Positions 9,953-18,110 of a stretch of DNA of 64,000 nt are shown here, piece after piece (position 1 is the stretch's first letter; each line of letters begins with the position of its first letter). The DNA lies in contig NZ_PDOG01000001.1 in assembly GCF_003202205.1 (NCBI RefSeq), positions 696,358 to 760,357 on the forward strand, in the 5' to 3' direction. The position numbers and the translations under genes are program-made. Source of the stretch: Halomonas sp. LBP4. GTDB taxonomy: Bacteria; Pseudomonadota; Gammaproteobacteria; Pseudomonadales; Halomonadaceae. The notes under the pieces were generated by a model. The model was given only the letters and a program-made list of their open reading frames with translations, was not told the origin of the DNA and ran no database searches.

Positions 9953-10067
9953 CGCGGTGCCTCCAGGTTGTCATTGCCGGTGCCCTCCATCATGCCGCGG
10001 CAGGGACCGGCTGGCCAGGTGGCCGGTGAGCCGCCGGGCCTCGAAGAACCCCATGGAGCCGCCCGCC

Positions 10068-10673
10068 TCAGAAGCTCACGCGGGGAGCGGCCTGGATCTC
10101 GGCGCTGTCCGCGAGCTCCAGCAGGGCGGCGTCCTCGCGATGGCCCAAGGGGCCGGCCAGCAGCACCGGTGGAAAGCTCTGCCTGTAGCTGTTGTACTGC
10201 ATCACGGCATCGTTGAAGGCCTGGCGGGCGAAGGCGACCCGGTTCTCGGTGCTGGTGAGGGTCTCGCTGAGCTGGCGCATGTTCTCCGAGGCCTTGAGGT
10301 CGGGATATGCCTCCATCACCACGTTGAGCCGCCCCAGTGCGGCCCCCAGGGCGCCCTCGGCACCGGCCAGCTCGGCCATGGCACCGGGTTCGCCGGGCCG
10401 GGCGGCGGCGGCCCGGAGGCTGGCCAGGGCCCCGTTGCGCGCCTCGGTCACCGCCTGCAGGGCCTCCCGCTCGTGACTCATGTAGGCCTTCGCCGTCTCC
10501 ACCAGGTTGGGAATCAGGTCATAGCGGCGCTTGAGCTGCACCTCGATCTGGGCGAAAGCGTGGCCGTAGCGGTTCTGCAGCGTCACCAGGCGGTTGTAGA
10601 TGGCAACGCCATAGGCCAGCAACACGCCCACGGCCACCAGCAGCACCAGCACCACGATCGTCGAGATTTCCAT
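10068..10673 (-). CDS. lemA: LemA family protein
   Basis: 201 residues starting MEISTIVVLVLLVAVGVLL after GAGGAG. One N-terminal membrane helix (5-25) is followed by the LemA coiled-coil core: IYNRLVTLQNRYGHAFAQIEVQLKRRYDLIPNLVETAK and YPDLKASENMRQLSETLTSTENRVAFAR are diagnostic. The function of LemA proteins in bacteria is unsettled. The usual neighbours (TPM-domain or M48 peptidase genes) are absent; here it is next to a VOC gene and divergent from the Kef-type antiporter. Confidence 0.92.
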   Translation of the reverse strand: MEISTIVVLVLLVAVGVLLAYGVAIYNRLVTLQNRYGHAFAQIEVQLKRRYDLIPNLVETAKAYMSHEREALQAVTEARNGALASLRAAAARPGEPGAMAELAGAEGALGAALGRLNVVMEAYPDLKASENMRQLSETLTSTENRVAFARQAFNDAVMQYNSYRQSFPPVLLAGPLGHREDAALLELADSAEIQAAPRVSF

Positions 10674-10795
10674 GCACGTCTCCTCGTTACGACGCGGCAC
10701 GAGCGGCGAGCCAACCATGCCATTGGCCGGTGCCATTCCCGGACCAACCTCTTTACACTCTACCCCGTGCCATTTTTGTCGAACAGGGACCGTCG

Positions 10796-12394
10796 ATGAT
10801 CGATGCAGCCTTCCTACTTGCCGCCTTCATCGGCGGGCTGGCGGCCATGGCCGTGCGGCTGCCTCCACTGGTGGGGTTTCTCGTTGCCGGCTTCGCCCTG
10901 AACGCGCTGGGCTACGACAAGACCCCACTGCTCGAGCTGCTGTCCAACACCGGTGTCACCCTGCTGCTGTTCACCATCGGACTGAAGCTGGATGTGCGCA
11001 CCCTGCTGCGCCATGACGTCTGGGGCAGCGCTTCCCTGCACATGCTGGGCTCGACGCTGCTGCTGATGTCCCTGCTGTCACTGTTCAAGTGGCTGGGGCT
11101 CGGGCTGCTGGCCGAGGCTGGCTGGCCGACGCTGGCGCTGCTGGGTTTTACCCTCTCCTTCTCCAGCACCGTCTTCGTGGTCAAGGTACTGGAGAAGCGC
11201 AGCGAGACCCAGACGGCCTATGGCCGCCTGGCCATCGGCGTGCTGATCATGCAGGACATCTTCGCGGTGCTCTTCATCACCGCCTCCACCGGCGAGCTGC
11301 CGAGCCCCTGGGCCCTGGGGCTGCTGCTGCTGATCCCGGCCGCCCCTGGACTGCGCCGCCTCCTGGACCAGCTCGGCCATGGCGAGATGCAGCTACTGTT
11401 CGGCATCCTGCTGGCCCTGGTGCTGGGCTACGCCTTCTTCGAGTCCGTGGGCGTCAAGGGCGACCTCGGTGCCCTGGTCATCGGCCTGCTCCTGGCCCCC
11501 CACCCCGCAGCCCAGAACCTGGCTCGCTCCATGTTCAACATCAAGGAGCTGCTGCTGGTGGGCTTCTTCCTGGGGATCGGGCTCACTGCCATGCCCGATG
11601 CGAGCCACCTCGGCATGGCCCTGGCCCTGGTGGCCGTGCTGCCCCTGAAGAGCCTTCTCTACCAACGGATCTTCATGGGCTTTCCCATGCGCCCGCGCAC
11701 CTCGGTGCTCGCGACGCTGAGCCTCTCCAACTACTCGGAGTTCGGGCTGATCGTCGGGGCCATTGCCGTGTCCACCGGCTGGCTGAGCGAGGAGTGGCTG
11801 GTGGTCCTGTCGCTGGCCGTGGCCATCAGCTTCGCTAGCTCGGCAATGATCAATGGCGCCAGCGAGAGCATTTACCGCTGGCTCGAGCCTCGACTGCCGC
11901 AGCGTGCCCCCAGCCAGTTGGCCGCCAACGACCGCCCCATCGAGGTGGGGGATGCCGAGGCCGTGGTGCTGGGCATGGGGCGCATCGGCCGCAGCGTCTA
12001 CCGGCGCCTGCAGAAAGTGTATGGTCTGCGTGTGCTGGGCATCGACAGCAACCCCAATAGCGTGAAGCTACTCCGCGAACGCGGTTTCAATGTGCTGGAG
12101 GGGGATGCCGTGGATTCCGATTTCTGGGACAAGCTGCTGATGTCCCGCGACGTGCAGATGGTGGTGCTGGCCATGCCGCACCACGCCGGCAACCTCGTCG
12201 CCCTGAAGCAACTGCGCTCGCGGGAATTTCCGGGGCGCATCACGGCCGTCGTGGAGTTTCCCGAGGAGATCGAGCCGATCCGCGAGCTGGGCGCCAATGC
12301 CGTCTTCCACGTCTACGATGAAGCCGGACGCGCTCTGGCTGACAGCGCCGCCGAGGAAGCCGGGATCTCGCCCCTGTCTCGGCAGCTCGGCTGA
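10796..12394 (+). CDS. CPA2-type cation:proton antiporter with TrkA-N domain (Kef/YbaL-like)
   Basis: Monovalent cation:H+ antiporter, possibly K+ efflux. The 532 residues start MIDAAFLLAAFIGGLAAMAV after CAGGGA. Residues about 1-375 hold 11-13 membrane helices with the unwound-helix region FLVAGFALNALG and the FSSTVFVVKVLEKR segment. The C-terminal third is a Rossmann RCK/TrkA-N domain: VVLGMGRIGRSVYRRL, then VLGIDSNP. KefB and KefC are glutathione-gated; I cannot verify the glutathione site. A cation antiporter is unsurprising in a presumed halophile. Single gene. Confidence 0.88.
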   Translation: MIDAAFLLAAFIGGLAAMAVRLPPLVGFLVAGFALNALGYDKTPLLELLSNTGVTLLLFTIGLKLDVRTLLRHDVWGSASLHMLGSTLLLMSLLSLFKWLGLGLLAEAGWPTLALLGFTLSFSSTVFVVKVLEKRSETQTAYGRLAIGVLIMQDIFAVLFITASTGELPSPWALGLLLLIPAAPGLRRLLDQLGHGEMQLLFGILLALVLGYAFFESVGVKGDLGALVIGLLLAPHPAAQNLARSMFNIKELLLVGFFLGIGLTAMPDASHLGMALALVAVLPLKSLLYQRIFMGFPMRPRTSVLATLSLSNYSEFGLIVGAIAVSTGWLSEEWLVVLSLAVAISFASSAMINGASESIYRWLEPRLPQRAPSQLAANDRPIEVGDAEAVVLGMGRIGRSVYRRLQKVYGLRVLGIDSNPNSVKLLRERGFNVLEGDAVDSDFWDKLLMSRDVQMVVLAMPHHAGNLVALKQLRSREFPGRITAVVEFPEEIEPIRELGANAVFHVYDEAGRALADSAAEEAGISPLSRQLG

Positions 12395-12524
12395 CAGCCC
12401 GTGCCGCTTGCCAGCCAGAGGCGTTTGCGGCTTGATGGCTAGGGGAACCCCGGGCAATATCCTGCCGGACCATCCCGATGAGTGACGCTTGCGTCGAACA
12501 TGGCTGTCCTGGAACCCCTTGAGC

Positions 12525-12812
12525 ATGGAAGACGTCTTCACCTGGCTGGGCGGCGCGCTCGGCGACCTGATCCGCTTCATCGTCGACCTGTTGCGCGGCT
12601 TCTTCGCCAATCTCGGCGATTCGGCCCGGAGCTTTCTGCGCGGCCTCTCCGAGTCGCTCGGCATCGCCCCCTCGCTGATCAGCCTGCTGGTGCTGATCGT
12701 CGGCCTGTGGCTGCTGTGGAAGGGGCTGGCCGCCATCCTGCGCCGCGCCTTCGTCGTCGCCCTGATCTGGCTCGTACTTGGCGTGACCGTGCTCAGCTGG
12801 CTGATCAACTGA
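12525..12812 (+). CDS. Small hypothetical membrane protein
   Basis: 95 residues starting MEDVFTWLGGALGDLIRF. An amphipathic N-terminal half (IRFIVDLLRGFFANL) precedes two hydrophobic segments in the last 50 residues (SLISLLVLIVGLWLLW and FVVALIWLVLGVTVLSWL). Start choice is uncertain: there is no strong ribosome-binding site, and an in-frame TTG lies 12 codons upstream. Third-position GC and the following shared terminator support a real gene. I do not recognise the family. Confidence 0.55.
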   Translation: MEDVFTWLGGALGDLIRFIVDLLRGFFANLGDSARSFLRGLSESLGIAPSLISLLVLIVGLWLLWKGLAAILRRAFVVALIWLVLGVTVLSWLIN

Positions 12813-12862
12813 TTGGGCGGGTACTTTGCCGCTGCGCTCGACGGCCGTTGTGCAGGACAAGA

Positions 12863-12885
12863 AGCGCCGCCCGATGGGCGGCGCT
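12863..12885. terminator. Hairpin between the small membrane protein gene and pepN (convergent)
   Basis: Ten-bp perfect stem AGCGCCGCCC / GGGCGGCGCT with a 3-nt loop midway between two converging genes. The minus-strand exit reads TCTTGT, so it probably serves pepN best and may work in both directions. Confidence 0.6.
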
Positions 12886-12908
12886 GTCGTTACCGATCGT
12901 GCGTTGGC

Positions 12909-15542
12909 TCAGGCGAGAGCCTTTTCGACCACCTCATACACATTCGGCGAGAGCTCCTCGGCGCGAATCCGCTCGAGCTCGCCCTTCATCAGCGCCTGGC
13001 GGGCCTCGTCGAAGCGCTGCCAGCGGGTCAACGGCGTGATGAGGCGTGCGGCGATCTCCGGGTTGAGCCGGTTGAGCTCGATCACCACGTCGGCCAGCAG
13101 CCGGTAGCCCTCGCCGTCGAGGCGATGGAAGTTGACCCGGTTCTGGCCGGCGAAGGCACCGATCAGGGCGCGCACCTTGTTGGGGTTCTTCAGCGAGAAG
13201 GCCGGGTGTCCCATCAGGAACTTCACCCGCTCGAGCACGTCCGGCTGGGGGCGGGTGACCTGGATGCTGAACCACTGGTCCATGACCAGGGGGTCGTGGG
13301 CCCACTTCTCGCCGAAGGCCTTGAGCGCCGGATCGGCGATGTCGTCCCGGCTGCTGTGTACCAGCAGGGTCAGGGCATGACGCACGTCGGTCATGTTGTG
13401 GTCGGCCGCGAACTGCTCGCGGGAGAGTTCGATCGCCTGTTCGTCCTCCAGCGCCATCAGGTAGGAGAGCGCCACGTTCTTCAGGCTGCGCGCGGCGATC
13501 TGCTCGGGTTCCGGGGCATAGGGGACGTCGGAGCGATTCGCCTCGTAGAGGCGCAGGAAGTCGTCGCGCAGGGCCACGGCCAGCGACTGCTCGACGAAGT
13601 CACGGGCGGCATGGATGGCATCCACGTCCACCAGCGGCTGCTGTTCGGCGATATAGGCCTCGGAGGGCAGGGTCAGCATCTCGGCGAGCACCGCCTTGTC
13701 CTCGGGGTCGGAGGCCAGCAGTCCGCGGAAGGCTTCCACCACCCGGGGGTCCATCACCTTCTCGACCCCGTTGCGGTGGGCGGCGATCAGGTCGTCCAGC
13801 GCCAGCAGGGCCAGGCGCTGGCCGGCGTCCCAGCGATTGAAGCCGTCGGCGTCGTGCTGCAGCAGGAAGGCCAGGTCCTCGCGTCCATAGGGGAAGCGTA
13901 GCTTGACCGGCGCCGAGAAGCCGCGCAACAGAGAGGGCACCGGGGCTTCGGCGACATCGGTGAAGACGAACTCCTGCTCCGTCTCGCGCAGGTGGATGAC
14001 GGCGTCACTGCCCAGCGCCTCGCCGCCGAGGGTCAGGGACAGGTCGCGCCCGGACTTGGTGCCCACCAGCCCCAGGCGGATCGGGATGTGCAGGGCCTGC
14101 TTCTCCGCCTGGCCGGGGGTGGCCGGGGTGCGCTGCCGCAGGACCAGCCGGTATTCGCAGCTGGCGTAGTCGTATTCGCCGTGGGCGTCGATCTCCGGGG
14201 TGCCGGCCTGGGAGTACCAGAGCATGAAGCGGGAGAGGTCCTGGCCCGAGACCTCGCTCATGCAGCCGACGAAGTCCTCGATGGTCACCGCCCGGCCGTC
14301 GAAGCGCTCGAAGTAGAGGTCGCTGCCACGACGGAAGGTCTCCCAGCCCACCAGGTTGCAGAGCATGCGCACGATCTCGGCGCCCTTCTCGTAGATGGTC
14401 AGGGTGTAGAAGTTGCCGATCTCGATGTAGTGATCGGGACGCACCGGGTGGGCGGTGGGGCCGGCGTCCTCGGCGAACTGGGCGGTGCGGAAGAAGGAGA
14501 CGTCCTCGATGCGCTTGACCGGTGCCGAGTTGGTGTCGGCGCTGAAGCACTGGTCGCGGAAGACCGTGAAGCCCTCCTTGAGGGAGAGCTGGAACCAGTC
14601 GCGGCAGGTCACCCGGTTGCCCGACCAGTTGTGGAAGTACTCGTGGGCGACGATGCCCTCGACCCGCTGGAAGGCGGCGTCGGTGGCGGTGTGCGGATGG
14701 GTCAGCACCGCCGCGGAGTTGAAGATGTTGAGCCCCTTGTTCTCCATGGCGCCCATGTTGAAGTCGTTGACCGCCACGATCATGAACAGGTCGAGGTCGT
14801 ACTCGCGGCCGTAGGTCCGCTCGTCCCAGGCCATGGCGCGCTTGAGCGAGGCCATGGCGTGATCGGTCTTGCCGAGGTTCTCCTCCTCGACCCAGATCTG
14901 CAGGGCCACCTCGCGCCCGCTCATGGTGGTGAAGCTGTCCTCGACCTTCTGCAGGTCGCCGGCCACCAGAGCGAACAGGTAGCAGGGCTTGGGGTGGGGA
15001 TCCTCCCAGGTGACGAAGTGGCGATCGCCCGGCAGCTCTCCGCGCTCCACCGGGTTGCCGTTGGAGAGCAGCACCGGCAGGCTCGCGGCGTCGCCGATCA
15101 ACGTGGTCGAAAAGGTCGCCATCACGTCCGGGCGGTCGGGGTAGAAGGTGATGCGCCGGAAGCCCTCGGCCTCGCACTGGGTGCAGTACATGCCGTTCGA
15201 CTGGTAGAGCCCTTCGAGGGCGGTGTTCTCCTTCGGCGCGATCTCCACCTCGGTATCGAGCAGGAAGGTCTCCGGCACCCGGTGCACGGTCAGGCCGCTC
15301 TCGGTGAGGGTGTACTCGTCCGCGCCGAGCGGCTGGCCATCGATGGCGATGGCCTTGAGCGCAAGTTGCTCACCGTCGAGTTCCAGCGATAGCCCGGGCT
15401 CGCGCTCGGGGTGGCGTTCCAGGTGCAGCCGCGCCTTGACCCGGGTGGCGGCGGGATCGAGAGCGAACGTCAGCTCGGTGCGGGTCACGCGGTAGGCGGG
15501 AGGGCGGTAGTCGCTGAGGTGGATCGGCTGCGGTTCGGACAT
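12909..15542 (-). CDS. pepN: Aminopeptidase N (M1 family)
   Basis: Cytosolic zinc aminopeptidase that removes N-terminal residues from peptides. The 877 residues (E. coli 870) start MSEPQPIHLSDYRPPAYRVT after AGGAG. The GAMEN exopeptidase motif is followed by the zinc site HEYFHNWSGN and the downstream Glu in LKEGFTVFRDQ. The C-terminal alpha-solenoid is complete. It lies 107 bp behind the DUF454 gene, with a hairpin in between, so it is probably transcribed on its own. Confidence 0.97.
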   Translation of the reverse strand: MSEPQPIHLSDYRPPAYRVTRTELTFALDPAATRVKARLHLERHPEREPGLSLELDGEQLALKAIAIDGQPLGADEYTLTESGLTVHRVPETFLLDTEVEIAPKENTALEGLYQSNGMYCTQCEAEGFRRITFYPDRPDVMATFSTTLIGDAASLPVLLSNGNPVERGELPGDRHFVTWEDPHPKPCYLFALVAGDLQKVEDSFTTMSGREVALQIWVEEENLGKTDHAMASLKRAMAWDERTYGREYDLDLFMIVAVNDFNMGAMENKGLNIFNSAAVLTHPHTATDAAFQRVEGIVAHEYFHNWSGNRVTCRDWFQLSLKEGFTVFRDQCFSADTNSAPVKRIEDVSFFRTAQFAEDAGPTAHPVRPDHYIEIGNFYTLTIYEKGAEIVRMLCNLVGWETFRRGSDLYFERFDGRAVTIEDFVGCMSEVSGQDLSRFMLWYSQAGTPEIDAHGEYDYASCEYRLVLRQRTPATPGQAEKQALHIPIRLGLVGTKSGRDLSLTLGGEALGSDAVIHLRETEQEFVFTDVAEAPVPSLLRGFSAPVKLRFPYGREDLAFLLQHDADGFNRWDAGQRLALLALDDLIAAHRNGVEKVMDPRVVEAFRGLLASDPEDKAVLAEMLTLPSEAYIAEQQPLVDVDAIHAARDFVEQSLAVALRDDFLRLYEANRSDVPYAPEPEQIAARSLKNVALSYLMALEDEQAIELSREQFAADHNMTDVRHALTLLVHSSRDDIADPALKAFGEKWAHDPLVMDQWFSIQVTRPQPDVLERVKFLMGHPAFSLKNPNKVRALIGAFAGQNRVNFHRLDGEGYRLLADVVIELNRLNPEIAARLITPLTRWQRFDEARQALMKGELERIRAEELSPNVYEVVEKALA

Positions 15543-15605
15543 CGAGGTGGCTCCTGTCGAGAATTGCCGGCCATTGTACGGCCCCCCCGCCCCCTATCTC
15601 AAAGC

Positions 15606-15639
15606 GCCTCGTCTCGAGGGATTTCGGTCGAGACGAGGC
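15606..15639 (-). terminator. Hairpin downstream of the DUF454 gene
   Basis: Twelve-bp perfect stem (GCCTCGTCTCGA / TCGAGACGAGGC, 10-nt loop) 10 bp past the stop, followed on the minus strand by GCTTTGAG. Likely terminator separating this gene from pepN. Confidence 0.6.
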
Positions 15640-15649
15640 AACCGGTGCC

Positions 15650-16027
15650 TCAGGAAGCGACGACGGGTTCCGGGCGAGTGACGATCCATACCCCCACCAG
15701 GAAGAGCCCGGCGATCAGGGCGAATTTCAGCCACGCCACGCTGACCGTGAGGGTCAAGACCAGCATCGAGAAGGCCAGCATGCCGGTGGCCAGCCACTTG
15801 GCATGCCGGGGAATGGCGCGCTCGCCCTCCCAGGCCACCACGGCGGGGCCGAAGCGTGGATGCTCGCGGATCCACAGGGCGAAGCGCGGCGAGCCCCGCG
15901 ACGCGGCCCACACCGCCAGCAGCATGAAGCAGGTGGTGGGCATCAGCGGCACGAAGACCCCGATCAGGCCGAGCGCGAAACTGATCCAGGCGATGGCGAT
16001 AAAGACGGCACGTTGCAGCGTCGGCAT
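15650..16027 (-). CDS. DUF454 (YbaN-like) inner-membrane protein
   Basis: 125 residues starting MPTLQRAVFIAIAWISFALG after GAGGGAGGGAG. The family signature LGLIGVFVPLMPTTCFMLLA is at 19-38, followed by RFALWIREHPRFGPAVVAWE and two closely spaced C-terminal membrane helices. This matches the YbaN family in length and layout. The function is unknown. Confidence 0.88.
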   Translation of the reverse strand: MPTLQRAVFIAIAWISFALGLIGVFVPLMPTTCFMLLAVWAASRGSPRFALWIREHPRFGPAVVAWEGERAIPRHAKWLATGMLAFSMLVLTLTVSVAWLKFALIAGLFLVGVWIVTRPEPVVAS

Positions 16028-16163
16028 CGAGTGCTCCCTCCCTCTCCCTGATCATTCATTGAAGCCCAAGGCGCCCGGCATGGCCAATCGCGATGCCCTA
16101 TGGGACGAGGAGAGGCAACCTATGGTCCGGCCACGAAGAGAGACCCGCGGCATTCGGAAAGCG

Positions 16164-16187
16164 CGGGCCCGCGTAGCGGCGGGCCCG
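16164..16187 (-). terminator. Hairpin downstream of hsp20
   Basis: Nine-bp stem CGGGCCCGC / GCGGGCCCG with a 6-nt loop, 17 bp beyond the hsp20 stop; the minus-strand exit reads CGCTTTCC. A likely but not ideal intrinsic terminator. Confidence 0.5.
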
Positions 16188-16204
16188 TGACGGTGGGCGA
16201 ACGC

Positions 16205-16735
16205 TCAGCCCTGGATGGGAATCTCGCGGCGTGACGCCTTCGCCTCCGGGGAGCGCGGTACGCTGATCCTCAGCACGCCCTTGGCGAAGGAGGCCGTGAT
16301 CTCCTCGACCCGGGCGTCCCCCGGCAGGTCGAGCACCCGCCGGAAGCTGCCATAGGAGCGCTCGACGCGCTGGTAGCGCTCCTCCCGGGTAGTGCTCTCC
16401 TGGCGCTTCTCGCCCTCGATCACCAGGCGGCGGTCGTCCAGGCTCAGCTTGACGTCCTTCTCCTCGACGCCGGGCACCTCGACGCTGATCTCGTAACGGT
16501 CGTCGTGCTCGGCAATATCGAGGCTCGGGCGCAGCAGCGCGGGCATGTCACCGAAGCGACTCTCGAGCGATGGCATGCCGAACTGGCGCATCATGCCGTC
16601 CATCCAGCGATCGAGTTCCTGGTGCATGCTCGTCAGCGGGGTCAGCTCGCCACGCCGAGGTTCCACGGTCCCGGTCGGTGCATCGGCACTCTCGCTCTTG
16701 AACCAGTTCCAGGGAGAGAATTTCTGCAGGTTCAT
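16205..16735 (-). CDS. Small heat-shock protein, Hsp20/alpha-crystallin family
   Basis: ATP-independent holdase that keeps unfolding proteins soluble. The 176 residues start MNLQKFSPWNWFKSE behind a near-perfect ribosome-binding site (AAGGAGGTG); longer in-frame extensions upstream lack one. The N-terminal arm (1-70) precedes an alpha-crystallin domain (about 72-170): PSLDIAEHDDRYEISVEVPGVEEKDVK, then the usual F-A-K-G-V-L-R-I-S strand. The C-terminal REIPIQ fits the I-x-I anchoring motif. Transcription from a sigma32-like promoter (16805-16832) fits heat induction. Confidence 0.95.
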   Translation of the reverse strand: MNLQKFSPWNWFKSESADAPTGTVEPRRGELTPLTSMHQELDRWMDGMMRQFGMPSLESRFGDMPALLRPSLDIAEHDDRYEISVEVPGVEEKDVKLSLDDRRLVIEGEKRQESTTREERYQRVERSYGSFRRVLDLPGDARVEEITASFAKGVLRISVPRSPEAKASRREIPIQG

Positions 16736-16804
16736 CTGCCACACCTCCTTTCTCGTCTGTCGAAGATGCTCCACGGCAAGAACTCTGCCATTCGGCATCT
16801 TCAG

Positions 16805-16832
16805 AATTGGTGGCGGCAGGGCGCTTTTCAAG
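16805..16832 (-). promoter_or_regulatory. Sigma32 (heat-shock) promoter of hsp20
   Basis: Minus strand: CTTGAAA, 13-bp spacer, CACCAATT. The -35 box is perfect and the -10 box is a partial match to CCCCATnT. It lies about 70 bp upstream of the hsp20 start and has the same spacing as the htpG promoter in this window. Confidence 0.7.
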
Positions 16833-16860
16833 AGGCATGAACGGGCGGCGTGACCTGGGT

Positions 16861-16886
16861 CAAGAAAGCCCGGGACCGGCCCGGGC
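16861..16886 (-). terminator. Rho-independent terminator of yajQ
   Basis: Seven-bp GC stem GCCCGGG / CCCGGGC with a 5-nt loop, 22 bp past the yajQ stop, followed on the minus strand by TTTCTTG. Confidence 0.65.
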
Positions 16887-16908
16887 AGAGACGCCGGGAC
16901 ACCGCGGA

Positions 16909-17394
16909 TCAATCGCGGAAGTTGTCGTACTGCAGCGGCAGGTCGGGGCCTCCCTCGCCCTTGAGCAGGGCCATGACCGCCTGCAGGTCGTCGCGCTTCT
17001 TGCCGGTCACGCGCACCTTCTCGCCCTGGATCTGGGCCTGGACCTTGAGCTTGGAATCCTTGATGCGCTTGACGATCTCCTTGGCCTCCTTCTGCTCGAG
17101 GCCCTGCTTGAGGACTACCTCCTGGCGGGCGCGCACCCCGGAGAGCACGGGATCCTTGACGTCCATGCAGCGGGCGTCGATGCCGCGCGCGATCAGCTTG
17201 TTGCGCAGCACCTCGAGCATCTGCTTGAGCTGGAAGTCGACCTCCGCCTCGAGCGATACGGTCTCGCCATTGAGCTCGAAGCTCGCGGTGACGCCCTTGA
17301 AGTCGAAGCGCGTCTGGATCTCCCGGTTGGCCTGGTCGACGGCGTTGCTGGCTTCGTGCTTGTCGAACTCGGAAACGATATCGAAGGAGGGCAT
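16909..17394 (-). CDS. yajQ: YajQ family nucleotide-binding protein (DUF520)
   Basis: 161 residues starting [21 protein letters not shown], identical in layout to YajQ of other gammaproteobacteria. The two ferredoxin-like domains are recognisable: [10 protein letters not shown] and [25 protein letters not shown]. Some members (Xanthomonas, Pseudomonas) bind cyclic di-GMP and act with transcription factors; that role is an inference here. The gene follows the GNAT gene after 42 bp and has its own terminator. Confidence 0.93.
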   Translation of the reverse strand: MPSFDIVSEFDKHEASNAVDQANREIQTRFDFKGVTASFELNGETVSLEAEVDFQLKQMLEVLRNKLIARGIDARCMDVKDPVLSGVRARQEVVLKQGLEQKEAKEIVKRIKDSKLKVQAQIQGEKVRVTGKKRDDLQAVMALLKGEGGPDLPLQYDNFRD

Positions 17395-17436
17395 GATGCG
17401 GTCCTGGTAGCCGATGGAAATGGAAGGGTGAGTCTA

Positions 17437-17934
17437 TCAGCCCACGCGCTCGACGGCCTCGACCGTCGGCGCCAGGGTCTTGACCATCTGCCAGCCGGCA
17501 CAGCCATCCGCGTAGTAGCACTCGAGCCAGCACTCCAGACGAAAGCCCAGGCGCCGATAGAGCCCCAGCGCCACCCGGTTGTCGGCACGCACCTCGAGGC
17601 CCAGCCGCTCGGCGCCCCTCGCCAGCGCTACCTGCTCGAGCGCCTCGACGAGACGCCGGCCCAGGCCCTCGCCCCGAGCCGCGGGGTGCACGCAGAAGGA
17701 GTAGAGTCTCGCGCGCCGGCTGCCGCGGCGAAACAGCAGGGTGCCATAGCCCAGCAGCCGGCCCTCCTCGCCCTCGGTCCCCGGGCTCTCGGCCACCAGG
17801 GTCACGGCGTGGGCGCGGTTGAGCAGATGCCAGAGCTGGCGACGACTGAAACGGTCACCGGTGAAGGCCATCTGCTCAAGGCGATGGAGGTCGTCCAGGT
17901 CCCCGGGACGGGCCTGGCGCAGGGTCACGGTCAT
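17437..17934 (-). CDS. GNAT family N-acetyltransferase
   Basis: Acetyl-CoA-dependent N-acetyltransferase. The 165 residues start MTVTLRQARPGDLDDLHRLE; GGAGG six bases before this ATG favours it over an upstream alternative. The fold is clear: motif A is LYSFCVHPAARGEGLGRRLVEAL (Q/RxxGxG/A type) and motif B is NRVALGLYRRLGFRLE. The resemblance is closest to the RimI-like group, but the substrate is unknown. It is divergently arranged with the RimK-like ATP-grasp gene at 18111; acetyltransferase and RimK-like genes often sit together, suggesting a shared peptide or protein target. Confidence 0.88.
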   Translation of the reverse strand: MTVTLRQARPGDLDDLHRLEQMAFTGDRFSRRQLWHLLNRAHAVTLVAESPGTEGEEGRLLGYGTLLFRRGSRRARLYSFCVHPAARGEGLGRRLVEALEQVALARGAERLGLEVRADNRVALGLYRRLGFRLECWLECYYADGCAGWQMVKTLAPTVEAVERVG

Positions 17935-18110
17935 CTCATGCCTCCAGAGGTCACGGCCGTGATTGTGATCATGCTCGATACGCTTGTCAGCGCCCGTGAT
18001 CATGAAATCTTTTCACCAACCCCGCCGCTTGTCGAGGACCGGGCTCAAGGGCATGCTGACTGCGTTCCGGCGGCCCCCCTGCCGCCCCTCCTCGCCCGGC
18101 TGGAGCCCCC

